From Pseudolysinimonas_A sp947085045 (GTDB taxonomy: Bacteria > Actinomycetota > Actinomycetes > Actinomycetales > Microbacteriaceae): a stretch of DNA of 64,000 bases. The stretch lies in contig CAMTUU010000002.1 of NCBI GenBank assembly GCA_947085045.1, positions 186,001 through 250,000 on the forward strand, in the 5' to 3' direction. Under the pieces are notes generated by a model. The model was not told the origin of the DNA and searched no databases. It was given only the letters and a program-made list of their open reading frames with translations. The translations under genes and the position numbers were made by a program. Within the stretch, counting starts at the first letter, position 1; each line of letters begins with the position of its first letter. Below, in pieces: positions 8,827 through 17,617 of this stretch.

Positions 8827-9267
8827 TCAGCCCTCGGCGGGGAACCAGAGTGCGAGTTCGCGGGCGGCCGACTCGGGGCTGTCGGAGCCGTGCACGAGGT
8901 TCTGCTGCACCTTGAGCCCCCAGTCGCGGCCGAGGTCGCCGCGGATGGTGCCGGGCGCGGCAGTGGTCGGGTCGGTCGTGCCGGCGAGCGAGCGGAAGCC
9001 TTCGATCGCGCGGTTTCCGGCGATGCGGATCGCGACGACGGGCCCGCTCTCCATGAACTGCACGAGGGGCTCGTAGAACGGCTTGCCCTGGTGCTCCTCG
9101 TAGTGCGCAGCGAGCAGCTCGCGCGACGCCTGCACGAGTCGGAGGTCGACGAGCGAGTAGCCCTTCGCCTCGATGCGGCGCAGGATCTCGCCGGTGAGGT
9201 TGCGGGCGACCCCGTCGGGCTTCACCAGAACGAGGGTTTCCTCGATCTCAAGGGCACTGCCGGTCAC
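8827..9267 (-). CDS. ndk: Nucleoside diphosphate kinase
   Basis: A 146-residue enzyme that transfers the gamma phosphate of ATP to nucleoside diphosphates through a phosphohistidine. The signature NLVHGSDS with the catalytic His at about 126 is intact, and ETLVLVKPDGV marks the N-terminus. The GTG at 9267 overlaps the stop of the DUF4233 gene (GTGA) and has AAGGAGAG 8 bases upstream. The protein is slightly longer than the usual 135-140 residues because of a short N-terminal extension. It is the last gene of the ileS-folC-DUF4233-ndk operon. Confidence 0.96.
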   Translation of the reverse strand: MTGSALEIEETLVLVKPDGVARNLTGEILRRIEAKGYSLVDLRLVQASRELLAAHYEEHQGKPFYEPLVQFMESGPVVAIRIAGNRAIEGFRSLAGTTDPTTAAPGTIRGDLGRDWGLKVQQNLVHGSDSPESAARELALWFPAEG

Positions 9268-9641
9268 GAGAGCTCTCCTTCTGCGGCGATGCGCCGCGAC
9301 GATTCGATGCGCCGAGCGCGCACCAGACACCACACCCACAGCCCCGCGAAGACGGCGCCGATGACGAACATGAACCCGTGCAGGAACCCGGTCGCGACGA
9401 ATCCGACCTGCAGCACGCCGCCGAGCACGACCCCCCAGGACGACCGCTGCAGTTGGGCGACGATCACGAAGACGGCGATCGCGAAGCCGGTGCCGCCGAG
9501 GATCATCCACGTCGGGTAGCTGCCGAAGCCGATCAGGGTGAGACCAGCGAAGATGAGGATGACGGCCTCGAGCACCAACACGACCGAGAGCAGCGTCTCG
9601 GTCACCCCGCGCTCGCGGCGCACCCGCCCTGGAGTGCTCAC
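9264..9641 (-). CDS. DUF4233 membrane protein
   Basis: A 125-residue integral membrane protein with four hydrophobic helices (about 15-35, 45-62, 70-90 and 93-110). It matches the DUF4233 family, which in actinobacteria nearly always lies between folC and ndk; its function is not known. The GTG at 9641 gives a GTGA overlap with the folC stop; a second in-frame GTG at 9650 is an alternative start. Both ends overlap neighbours by 4 bp, so translation of the operon is coupled. Confidence 0.85.
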   Translation of the reverse strand: MSTPGRVRRERGVTETLLSVVLVLEAVILIFAGLTLIGFGSYPTWMILGGTGFAIAVFVIVAQLQRSSWGVVLGGVLQVGFVATGFLHGFMFVIGAVFAGLWVWCLVRARRIESSRRIAAEGELS

Positions 9642-11032
9642 GGCTTCCACCCGCCGGCATCCGCGAGGGCGATCGCCTCGCCGACCAGGGTGATCGAACC
9701 GGTGATCAGCACCGCGCGCGAGGGACCCTCGGCGGCCCAGGAGCGCGCGGCCTCGACCGCGTCTTCGAAGACGTCGTACTGGTAGACGGCATCCTCATGG
9801 GCGACCGAGAGCGCGATCTCGGCGAGCTCGTCGACCGGGGTGGCGCGATCGGAGTGCGAGCGGGTGACGTAGAACTGCTCGGTCACCGGCCACAGCTCGG
9901 TCAGGATGCCGTGCGCATCCTTGTCGCCGAGGACCGCGATCACGACGGTGATCTCCTGGAAGTCGAAGTATTCGGCCATCGCGCCGGCGAGCGCCTTGGC
10001 GCCGTGCGGGTTGTGCGCCGCGTCGACGAAGACGGTGGGCTCGATGCCGATCAGCTGCAGTCGCCCGGGCGAGGTCGCGTTCGCGAGACCGGCCGCGACG
10101 ACGTCGGCGTCGAGCGCGACGGAGCCGTTTCCGATGAAGGATTCGACGGCCGCGATGGCGACGGCGGCGTTCTGGCCCTGGTGGTCGCCGTACAGCGGGA
10201 GGAAGACCTCCGCGTACGTCGCGGCGCGGCCGCGGACGGTGATGACCTGACCGCCGACGGCGACCGTCGTCTTCTCGAGCGCGAAGTCGACCATCTCGAT
10301 CACCATCGACGCTTCGTCGTGCTGCGCCGCGGAGCGCAGTTCGTCCATCGCCTCGGTCACCTGCATCGCGGTGACGACGGTCGCGGCGGGCTTGATGATG
10401 CCGCCCTTCGTCGTCGCGATCTCGCTGAGCGTGTTGCCGAGCCGCGCCTGGTGGTCCAGCGCGATCGGGGTGAACACGGCGACCTGGCCGTCGGCGACGT
10501 TGGTGGAATCCCACTCGCCGCCCATGCCGACCTCGAGCACCATGACATCCACCGGGGCGTCGGCGAAGATCGCGAAGCCGAGCACGGTGAGCGCCTCGAA
10601 GTACGACAGCGCTTCCTCGCCGTTGGCGATCAGCTCGGCGTCGACCATCGTGAGGTACGGCTCGATGTCGCGGTAGTTGCGCACGAACGCCTCGTTGGAG
10701 ACCGGGATGCCGTCGATCACGATGCGTTCGTTGACCGTCACCAGGTGCGGCGAGGTGAGCAGGCCGGTCTTGAGCCCGGCGGAGCGCAGGATCGCCTCGA
10801 TCATGCGGGAGGTCGACGTCTTGCCGTTGGTGCCGGTGATGTGCACGACCGGGGCCGAGCGCTGCGGCTCGCCGAGCAGTTCGCACACCCGGCGGGTCGG
10901 TTCGAGCCGCGGCTGCGGGTTCCCCTCGCCGATGCGTTCCAGGAGTTCGGCGTAGATCTCGTCGGCATCCGACTGGAACTCGAAGTCGTCGTCGTCGAGT
11001 CCGCTTCCCTCGAACTCCTCGTTGTCGCTCAC
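9638..11032 (-). CDS. folC: Bifunctional folylpolyglutamate/dihydrofolate synthase
   Basis: A 464-residue Mur-ligase-fold enzyme that adds glutamate to dihydropteroate and to folates. The N-terminal 45 residues are acidic and rich in Asp/Glu. The ATP-binding loop HITGTNGKT is at about 64-72, followed by SPHL and the metal/substrate segment VMVLEVGMGGEWDSTN. The C-terminal glutamate-ligase domain contains FVDAAHNPHGA. The GTG at 11032 overlaps the ileS stop (GTGA). It sits in the ileS-folC-DUF4233-ndk operon on the minus strand. Confidence 0.95.
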   Translation of the reverse strand: MSDNEEFEGSGLDDDDFEFQSDADEIYAELLERIGEGNPQPRLEPTRRVCELLGEPQRSAPVVHITGTNGKTSTSRMIEAILRSAGLKTGLLTSPHLVTVNERIVIDGIPVSNEAFVRNYRDIEPYLTMVDAELIANGEEALSYFEALTVLGFAIFADAPVDVMVLEVGMGGEWDSTNVADGQVAVFTPIALDHQARLGNTLSEIATTKGGIIKPAATVVTAMQVTEAMDELRSAAQHDEASMVIEMVDFALEKTTVAVGGQVITVRGRAATYAEVFLPLYGDHQGQNAAVAIAAVESFIGNGSVALDADVVAAGLANATSPGRLQLIGIEPTVFVDAAHNPHGAKALAGAMAEYFDFQEITVVIAVLGDKDAHGILTELWPVTEQFYVTRSHSDRATPVDELAEIALSVAHEDAVYQYDVFEDAVEAARSWAAEGPSRAVLITGSITLVGEAIALADAGGWKP

Positions 11033-14000
11033 GTGGTCCGCTCCAGGTCGATCGTCACCGCGGATCCGGCTCCGACGGCAGTGGCTCCATTCTCCCCGGT
11101 CTTCGCCGAGAGCGTGGTGGCGAGGGTCTCCCCCGCGATCAGCTCCCGATGCGTGGTGACTGCGGCGACGGCGAGGTCGTCGCCGGTGATCGTGACCACG
11201 ACGCGGTCGGACACCTCGAGCCCGGCATCCTTCCGCGCCTGCTGAACGGCACGGATGACGTCGCGCGCGAGTCCCTCGGCCTCGAGTTCGAGTGTCACCG
11301 CGGTGTCGAGCACGACGAAGTCGCCGTTCGCGAGGAATGCCACCGCGGCATCCGGGTCGGCCGCCTGCGGCACCAGGTCGTACTCCCCCGCCTGCAGCGC
11401 GGTGCCGTCGACCACGACGGTGTCGCCGTCGACGCTCCAGGAGCCGGCCTTCGCCGCCTGGATGACGCGCTGCACGTCCTTGCCGAGCCGCGGGCCGAGC
11501 GCCCGGGCGTTGACGGTGAGCCGGCGCTCGATGCCGTGCGTGGTGAGACTCGATTCGACGAGCGTCTCGAGGTCGACCACCCGCACGTTGAGCTCGTCGG
11601 CGAGGATGTCGGCGAACGGCTCGAGGGCGGCCGGGTCGGCCGACACCACGGTGAGCCGGGCGAGCGGCAGCCGCACGCGCAGCTTCTGCGCCTTCCTGAG
11701 GGCGAGGCCGGAGGAAGCGATCTCCCGCACGCGGTCCATCGCGGCGACCAGTTCGTGGTCGGCCGGGAACTCCTCGGCGAGCGGCCAGTCCGCGAGGTGC
11801 ACCGAGCGCTCCCCCGTCAGTCCGCGGAAGATCTCGTCGCTGACGAGCGGCAGCAGCGGGGCCGACATCCGGCACAGCGTCTCGATCACCGTGTACAGGG
11901 TGTCGAAGGCGGCGGTGTCGGTGCCGTCCCAGAACCTGTCGCGCGAGCGCCGCACGTACCAGTTGGTGAGCACGTCGCCGAAGTCGCGCAGCGCCTGGGC
12001 GGCGAACGGGCTGTCGAGGTCGTCGAGGTGGGTCGTGACCTGCTCGAGCACCTCCCGCGTCTTGGCGAGGATGTAGCGATCCAGCACGTTCGTGGATGCC
12101 GTCGACCGCTGCGCGGTGACTCCCGCGGAGTTCGCGTACAGGGTGAAGAAGTAGTACGTCGACCACAGCGGCAGCAGCAGTTCGCGCACACCCCCGCGGA
12201 TGCCCTCCTCGGTGACGACGAGGTTGCCGCCGCGGATCACCGACGACGACATCAGGAACCAGCGCATCGCGTCGGAGCCGTCGCGGTCGAACACCTCGTT
12301 CACGTCGGGGTAGTTGCGCAGCGACTTCGACATCTTCTGCCCGTCGTTGCCGAGCACGATGCCGTGGCTGATGACTCCGCTGAACGCCGGGCGGTCGAAC
12401 AGCGCCGTCGCGAGCACGTGCATGACGTAGAACCAGCCGCGGGTCTGCCCGATGTACTCGACGATGAAGTCGGCGGGGTTGTGCTGCCCGAACCACTCCT
12501 GGTTCTCGAACGGGTAGTGCACCTGCGCGAACGGCATCGAGCCCGAGTCGAACCAGACGTCGAGCACATCCGGGATGCGACGCATCGTCGACGCACCCGA
12601 CGGGTCGTCGGGGTTGGGTCGCACGAGGTCGTCGATGTAGGGACGGTGCAGGTCGATCTCGCCGTCGGGGTTGCGGGGAAGCATCCCGAAGTCGGCTTCG
12701 AGCTCGGCGAGCGACCCGTAGACGTCGACGCGCGGGTACGCGGGGTCGTCGGACTTCCACACCGGGATCGGCGACCCCCAGTAGCGGTTGCGCGAGATCG
12801 ACCAGTCGCGCGCGTTGCCGATCCACTTGCCGAACTGGCCGTCCTTGACGTTGTCGGGAACCCAGGTGATCTGCTGGTTGAGCTGCTCCATGCGGTCCTT
12901 GATCGCGGTGACCTTCACGAACCACGACGAGACGGCCTTGTAGATCAGCGGGTTGCGGCAGCGCCAGCAGTGCGGGTACGAGTGCTCGTAGGACTTCACC
13001 TGGAACAGCCGGCCCTCCTCCCGGAGCTGCGCGATGAGCTTCGGGTTGGCCTCGAAGACCTGCAGGCCGGCGACCGGCTCGACGACCGGCAGGAACCGCC
13101 CGCCGTCGTCGACCGACAGGATCACCGGGATGCCGGCCGCCGCCGTCGTCACCTGGTCGTCCTCGCCGTAGGCGGGAGCCTGGTGCACGATGCCGGTGCC
13201 CTCGCCGGTGGCGACGTAGTCGGCCACGAGGATGCGGAACGCGTTCGGGCCGTACTCGTCGCGGTAGTAGTCCCACAGCTGGTCGTAGTGGATACCCGCC
13301 AGCTCCTGGCCGGCGAAGGTGCGGGTGACGACCGCATGCTCACCCAGCTCCTTGCGGTAGTCGGCGACGGTGTCGACAGCGAGCAGGTACTCGCGGCCTT
13401 CGGCATCCGCGACGACGCCGTACTCGACGTCGGGGCCGACGGCGAGCGCCGCGTTGGTGGGGAGGGTCCACGGGGTCGTGGTCCAGGCGAGCGCCTTCAC
13501 ACCGGTGAGGCCGAGCGCCTCCGCCTTCTCGCCGACGAGCGGGAAGGTGACGGTGACCGACTGGTCCTGACGCATCTTGTAGACGTCGTCGTCCATGCGC
13601 AGTTCGTGGTTCGACAGCGGGGTCTCGTCGTGCCAGCAGTACGGCAGCACCCGGAAGCCCTCGTAGGCGAGGTCCTTCTTGTACAACTCGGCGAATGCCC
13701 AGAGAACGCTCTCCATGAAGGTGGTGTCGAGCGTCTTGTAGTCGTTCTCGAAGTCGACCCAGCGCGCCTGGCGGGTGACGTAGTCCTGCCACTCCTGGGT
13801 GTACTCGAGCACTGACTCGCGGGCCTTCGCGTTGAACGCCGCGATGCCCATCTCCTCGATCTGGTGCTTCTCGGTGATCCCGAGCTGGCGCATCGCCTCG
13901 AGCTCGGCGGGCAGGCCGTGGGTGTCCCAGCCGAAGCGGCGGTGCACCTGCTTGCCGCGCATCGTCTGGTAGCGCGGGAACAGGTCCTTCGCGTACCCGG

Positions 14001-14184
14001 TCAGCAGGTGGCCGTAGTGCGGCAGGCCGTTGGCGAACGGCGGGCCGTCGTAGAAGACCCACTCCTCGCAGCGCTCACGCTGCTCGACGCTCGCTCGGAA
14101 GGTGTCGTCACCCTTCCAGAACGCGAGGATGCCGCGCTCGATCTCCGGGAAGTCCGGGGACGACGGGATCGAGGGATACGGCAT
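11029..14184 (-). CDS. ileS: Isoleucyl-tRNA synthetase
   Basis: A 1051-residue class I aminoacyl-tRNA synthetase that charges tRNA-Ile. The HIGH-type motif is HYGH at 56-59, and KMSKS lies near residue 612 (GQKMSKSLRNYPD). Between them is the editing domain, including LAWTTTPWTLPTNAAL. The sequence resembles the long, eukaryote-like IleRS type (mupirocin-tolerant class) common in actinobacteria, as judged by overall length and the arrangement of the C-terminal half; this subtype call is an inference. A T-box leader lies directly upstream, so the gene responds to uncharged tRNA-Ile. Its stop overlaps the folC start. Confidence 0.96.
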   Translation of the reverse strand: MPYPSIPSSPDFPEIERGILAFWKGDDTFRASVEQRERCEEWVFYDGPPFANGLPHYGHLLTGYAKDLFPRYQTMRGKQVHRRFGWDTHGLPAELEAMRQLGITEKHQIEEMGIAAFNAKARESVLEYTQEWQDYVTRQARWVDFENDYKTLDTTFMESVLWAFAELYKKDLAYEGFRVLPYCWHDETPLSNHELRMDDDVYKMRQDQSVTVTFPLVGEKAEALGLTGVKALAWTTTPWTLPTNAALAVGPDVEYGVVADAEGREYLLAVDTVADYRKELGEHAVVTRTFAGQELAGIHYDQLWDYYRDEYGPNAFRILVADYVATGEGTGIVHQAPAYGEDDQVTTAAAGIPVILSVDDGGRFLPVVEPVAGLQVFEANPKLIAQLREEGRLFQVKSYEHSYPHCWRCRNPLIYKAVSSWFVKVTAIKDRMEQLNQQITWVPDNVKDGQFGKWIGNARDWSISRNRYWGSPIPVWKSDDPAYPRVDVYGSLAELEADFGMLPRNPDGEIDLHRPYIDDLVRPNPDDPSGASTMRRIPDVLDVWFDSGSMPFAQVHYPFENQEWFGQHNPADFIVEYIGQTRGWFYVMHVLATALFDRPAFSGVISHGIVLGNDGQKMSKSLRNYPDVNEVFDRDGSDAMRWFLMSSSVIRGGNLVVTEEGIRGGVRELLLPLWSTYYFFTLYANSAGVTAQRSTASTNVLDRYILAKTREVLEQVTTHLDDLDSPFAAQALRDFGDVLTNWYVRRSRDRFWDGTDTAAFDTLYTVIETLCRMSAPLLPLVSDEIFRGLTGERSVHLADWPLAEEFPADHELVAAMDRVREIASSGLALRKAQKLRVRLPLARLTVVSADPAALEPFADILADELNVRVVDLETLVESSLTTHGIERRLTVNARALGPRLGKDVQRVIQAAKAGSWSVDGDTVVVDGTALQAGEYDLVPQAADPDAAVAFLANGDFVVLDTAVTLELEAEGLARDVIRAVQQARKDAGLEVSDRVVVTITGDDLAVAAVTTHRELIAGETLATTLSAKTGENGATAVGAGSAVTIDLERTT

Positions 14185-14402
14185 GGTCTCTGCTCTCGTG
14201 AAGGTTCGGTCACTTCACGAGGACGACATCTGCTTCTGAGAAACAGAGACCGCGGTACCACCTCGCTTGCGCATCCCGCGGATGCGCCGCTCTTCCGGGG
14301 CGATGACGGGCCCTACCCGCCCGGTTCTAGTGGGCCCCGAGGGGCTGTTCTTCCGGAGACTCCCCGGTGATGGCCGGATCGCAGTCGTTGCCCGACAGCT
14401 TA
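14185..14402 (-). promoter_or_regulatory. ileS T-box leader (translational type)
   Basis: On the minus strand the leader carries the near-invariant T-box motif AGGTGGTACCGCG (14251-14263 on the plus strand), which pairs with the acceptor end of uncharged tRNA. An ATC isoleucine specifier codon can be placed at 14369-14371, just before the ACCGGGGAG and CCGGAAGAAC segments that I recall from actinobacterial ileS T-boxes with a short stem I. A stem III-like hairpin (GCGCATCC, 14269-14287) precedes the T-box motif. A 9-bp hairpin (CTCGTGAAG, 14195-14221) covers the approach to the ribosome site and start codon and has no U-tract, so control is probably by hiding the ribosome site rather than by termination. 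The likely -10 box TAAGCT is at 14397-14402. Confidence 0.88.
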
Positions 14403-14444
14403 GCGGCCAGCGCGCACCGAACGCCGTGGCTAGGGTCGTGAGAC

Positions 14445-15761
14445 GTGACCACAACAGAGAGTGGCAAAGTGCCAACCACGTCTCCCACGGTCCGGAAGAA
14501 CCCCGTTCGGGTCCTCTGGGCATCGCTCGTCGGAACCTCACTCGAGTCCTACGACTTCTACGTCTTCAGCTACCTCAGCGCTTTCTTCATCGGGCCGCTG
14601 TTCTTCGAACCCCTCGGGGTGTTCGGCGGGACGCTCCTCGCGTTCCTGACGAACGCGCTGGGCTTCGTCGCGCGGCCGCTCGGGGCGATCGTGTTCGGCC
14701 ACCTCGGTGACCGCATCGGCCGCAAGCAGACCCTCATCGCGACCATCACCGTCATGGGCGTCGCGACCGGGCTGATCGGCGTGCTGCCCGATTACGCGAC
14801 CTCGGGCTACCTCGGGGCGGTGCTGCTGGTGACGCTGCGGCTCATCCAGGGCTTTTCGCTCGGCGGGGAGTGGGGCGGGGCGATCCTGCTCGCCACCGAG
14901 TCATCGGACCAGCGGAAGCACGCGTTCTACGCGGCCTTCCCGCAGCTCGGGTCGCCCATCGGCTCGATCCTCACCGCCGGGCTCTACCTGTCGCTGCCGG
15001 TGCTGCTCAGCGCCGACGACCTGCTGTCATGGGGCTGGCGGATCCCGTTCCTGATCGCCTTCCCCCTGCTCGCGGTGTCGCTGTGGCTGCGGCTGAAGAT
15101 CGACGAGACCCCGGTGTTCGCCGACCTCGTCGAGAAGCAGCAGCGTGTGCGCGTCCCGCTCGCCGTCGTGTTCCGCACGAAGCCCGTCGCCCTCATCCTG
15201 GGCGTCGGCGCAGCGCTGCTCGGCATCGGGTCGTACTCGCTCATGAACACCTACACACTGAACTACGGCGCCGCCGTACTCGGCTTCGACTACAACGAGC
15301 TGCTCACCGCGGTGACGATCGGCGCCCTGCTGCAACTCGTGACGATCCCGCTGTTCGGGGCACTCGCGAACCGCATCGGCTCGGCGCGCGTCGTGGTCAT
15401 CGGGGCGGTCGGCACCCTGCTCGTCGCGTTCCCGATCTACTTCCTGCTGCAGAGCGCAAGCTTCCCGGTGCTCGTCGGGATGATGATCATCGGCGGCATC
15501 CTGCCGACCATGTCGTGGGCGGCGCTCGGCGGCCTGCTGTCGACGCTGTTCGGCGCGCGCATCCGCTATTCGGCGATCTCGTTCGCCTACGCGATCGCGG
15601 CAATCGTCGCCGGATTCCTGCTGCCCCTGACCTACGCGTTCGGTGCGGCCGTCGACCAGGCGTGGTGGCATCCGGCGATCGTGCTCGCCGGGATGTCGCT
15701 GATCACGGCGGTCAGCGCGTTCTTCGCGGGGCGCCGGATGCAGCCGATCGAGGATCTCTGA
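14445..15761 (+). CDS. MFS metabolite:H+ symporter (MHS family)
   Basis: A 438-residue, 12-helix major facilitator transporter. The opening SLESYDFYVFSYLSAFF, the loop GHLGDRIGRKQTL after helix 2 and the segment QGFSLGGEWGGA in helix 4 are signatures of the metabolite:H+ symporter group that includes ShiA and ProP. These import organic acids, shikimate or osmolytes with protons; the substrate cannot be read from the sequence. GTG at 14445 lies 8 bases after a TAGGGT box, so the transcript is probably leaderless. It diverges from the ileS T-box. Confidence 0.9.
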   Translation: MTTTESGKVPTTSPTVRKNPVRVLWASLVGTSLESYDFYVFSYLSAFFIGPLFFEPLGVFGGTLLAFLTNALGFVARPLGAIVFGHLGDRIGRKQTLIATITVMGVATGLIGVLPDYATSGYLGAVLLVTLRLIQGFSLGGEWGGAILLATESSDQRKHAFYAAFPQLGSPIGSILTAGLYLSLPVLLSADDLLSWGWRIPFLIAFPLLAVSLWLRLKIDETPVFADLVEKQQRVRVPLAVVFRTKPVALILGVGAALLGIGSYSLMNTYTLNYGAAVLGFDYNELLTAVTIGALLQLVTIPLFGALANRIGSARVVVIGAVGTLLVAFPIYFLLQSASFPVLVGMMIIGGILPTMSWAALGGLLSTLFGARIRYSAISFAYAIAAIVAGFLLPLTYAFGAAVDQAWWHPAIVLAGMSLITAVSAFFAGRRMQPIEDL

Positions 15762-15772
15762 GCGATCGTTGA

Positions 15773-15815
15773 GCCCCCGGACGGCGGAGCCCTAGGCTGT
15801 CACCCATCCGGGGGC
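15773..15815 (+). terminator. GC-rich hairpin with a promoter box in its loop
   Basis: The arms GCCCCCGGACGG (15773-15784) and CCATCCGGGGGC (15804-15815) pair over 11 of 12 positions. There is no T-run. It lies right after the symporter stop and may end that transcript. A TAGGCT box at 15793-15798 lies in the loop and is a candidate promoter for the next gene, whose ATG is at 15858. Confidence 0.5.
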
Positions 15816-15857
15816 GACCCTCGGCGTCGACGGCAGCAGACGGACACGAGGCGAACG

Positions 15858-16484
15858 ATGAGCGATGACACCCCCACGCAACGTCTCCCCCAGAGCGAGG
15901 ACCCGAGCGAGGAGCGCAGGAAGTCGCGCACGCTGATGTTCGTCTTGATCGGCGTGGGCGCGGTGCTTCTGATCGCGATCATCGTGCTGCTGATCATCCT
16001 GTTCGGCGGCGACAAGGGCGCGCCGTCGGCCGACCCCACCCCGTCGGGCTCGTCGACCGCCACGACGACGACGAGCCCGTCCCCGACTCCGAGCGCGTCG
16101 CCGACCCCGTCGGAGACGGCCGCACCGCAACCGCCCGCGCAGACCGGACCGAAGATCAACAGCTTCGCGTCTGACCCGACCACGGTCGCCTGTCCGGCGC
16201 CCGATGCACCGAGCGGAGGCGGAGCGACCTACATCTCGTTCACGTGGTCGACCCAGAACGTCGACAAGGTCGAGTTCGGAGTGATCGACGGCGACGGAAA
16301 CTACCAGGTCTACTTCGCCAATCTGCCGCCGTCCGGCAACAGCGCGACCGGAGCCTTCGGTCCGGGGAACGAGGACTTCGCCTTCCCATGCGGTAGCGAC
16401 GAGGCGACGTTCGTGCTCAAGGCGACCGGATCGGGCCAGACGAAGACGGCCCAGCTCGTCGTCGACGACGTGACCAACGACTAG
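15858..16484 (+). CDS. Membrane-anchored protein with Ser/Thr/Pro linker, unknown function
   Basis: A 208-residue protein. Residues 1-24 are cytoplasmic and charged, about 25-48 form one transmembrane helix (LMFVLIGVGAVLLIAIIVLL), 52-95 are a Ser/Thr/Pro-rich linker that would cross the cell wall, and about 97-208 form an extracytoplasmic domain with a beta-rich pattern. Two cysteines there (in TTVACPAP and FAFPCGSD) could form a disulfide. No family is recognised; the beta pattern suggests an Ig-like fold. GAGG lies before the ATG. The HEAGH protein gene follows after 28 bp on the same strand, so they may be expressed together. Confidence 0.8.
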   Translation: MSDDTPTQRLPQSEDPSEERRKSRTLMFVLIGVGAVLLIAIIVLLIILFGGDKGAPSADPTPSGSSTATTTTSPSPTPSASPTPSETAAPQPPAQTGPKINSFASDPTTVACPAPDAPSGGGATYISFTWSTQNVDKVEFGVIDGDGNYQVYFANLPPSGNSATGAFGPGNEDFAFPCGSDEATFVLKATGSGQTKTAQLVVDDVTND

Positions 16485-16512
16485 CGCTCAGCACACGTTC
16501 TCGAGTCGACGG

Positions 16513-17547
16513 ATGCGGCGCCCCCTTCTCATCGGCGTGAGCGCGGGTGCGCTCGTGCTCACGCTCGTCGTCGTGGGGACCGTGATCGCGGTCGGCGTGA
16601 TCGACCGCGACGACGCGCTGGCCGAGCGCAGCGCCGCCGCGACGCGGGTCGCCGACAGCGTGGCGGCCATGGAACGCGCGATCGCCGAGGCCGACGAGGT
16701 GGTGGCGGTCGCGGCCGATCCGCTGCTGCCGCCGGAGCCGGTCGCCGCGGTGAGCCGCGAGCGGGACGCCGCCGCCGCGGCCGTCGACGAGTCCGACCCG
16801 TTGCTCGCGGCCGACCCCGAGTCGCTCGACACGGGCGGCATCCGCGCACTGACCGATGACCTGCGCGGGGCGGCTGTCGATCTCGGCGACGGCGAGGCGC
16901 GCGTACTCACCGCGCTCGACGACCTCATCACCGCGACCCGGGAGTCGGCCGCCGGAGTCGAGTCCGCCAATTTCAGCGCCGAGAACGCGCCCCGCCTCAA
17001 CTTCCGCGACGCCGTCGCCGCACTGGAGGATGGCGACGACGAGGCGGTCGCCGAAGGTCTGCTCGGCTATCTCGACGCCGCCCGAGCGCTCGAGGCCTCG
17101 CACGCCGACGAGATCGCCGAGAAGTCGGGGCCGCTGCTCGATTCCCGGCTCGCCGTAGAGGAGTTCGCCCGCTCGATCGCGGGCGGCGCGCTGCTCGAGT
17201 TCGACTGGGCGCCGACCGTCAACGGGTACGGCACCGGCGGCAGCTACGGCGGCACGAGCTACTGGTGGTCGGATCGGGGCGGGTACGCGACGGTCACCCT
17301 CTCCGACAGCGTGGCCGCGATGTGGCCCGGCGACGGGGTGCAGTCGCTCGTGGCCCACGAAGCCGGGCACGCCATCCTGTCCACCTGCGCCGAACTGTTC
17401 TTCGGCACCGAGTACGAGGCGGGCGGCGAGGAGTCGTGGGCCACCGCGTGGGCGATCGGCATGGGCTACACCGCCGACGGCAGCGGCGAGTCGATCTATG
17501 GACGACCGGCGGATGCCCTCATCGCGCAGTCGACGCTGTGCCGGTAA
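16513..17547 (+). CDS. Membrane-anchored protein with HEAGH metalloprotease signature
   Basis: A 344-residue protein not matched to a named family. Residues 5-29 are a transmembrane anchor. About 35-215 is an Ala/Asp/Glu-rich, helical, probably coiled-coil region. About 225-344 is a compact C-terminal domain containing AHEAGHAIL (first His near 281) and, about 20 residues later, GGEESWATAWAIGMGY. HExxH plus a downstream Glu is the zinc-binding pattern of gluzincin-type peptidases, so this is a putative extracytoplasmic zinc peptidase. Two cysteines (in STCAEL and the C-terminal TLCR) may form a disulfide. The ATG has only a weak ribosome site. Substrate unknown. Confidence 0.75.
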   Translation: MRRPLLIGVSAGALVLTLVVVGTVIAVGVIDRDDALAERSAAATRVADSVAAMERAIAEADEVVAVAADPLLPPEPVAAVSRERDAAAAAVDESDPLLAADPESLDTGGIRALTDDLRGAAVDLGDGEARVLTALDDLITATRESAAGVESANFSAENAPRLNFRDAVAALEDGDDEAVAEGLLGYLDAARALEASHADEIAEKSGPLLDSRLAVEEFARSIAGGALLEFDWAPTVNGYGTGGSYGGTSYWWSDRGGYATVTLSDSVAAMWPGDGVQSLVAHEAGHAILSTCAELFFGTEYEAGGEESWATAWAIGMGYTADGSGESIYGRPADALIAQSTLCR

Positions 17548-17617
17548 GCTCGGGCGGCACACAACCAGGCACCTCACCATCGACTCGGTGCCGCGTATAT
17601 CGAACCGGAGCATCGCG

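Noticed and set aside
11149..13815. 888-codon open frame on the plus strand opposite ileS
   Set aside because: It is an antisense shadow produced by GC-rich codons; it is Arg/Val/Glu/Gly-rich with no family pattern, while ileS on the other strand is complete.
17548..17617. Possible T-box ahead of valS
   Set aside because: The 70-base gap has a 6-bp inverted repeat but no GGTGGTACCGCG-type motif and is too short for a T-box.
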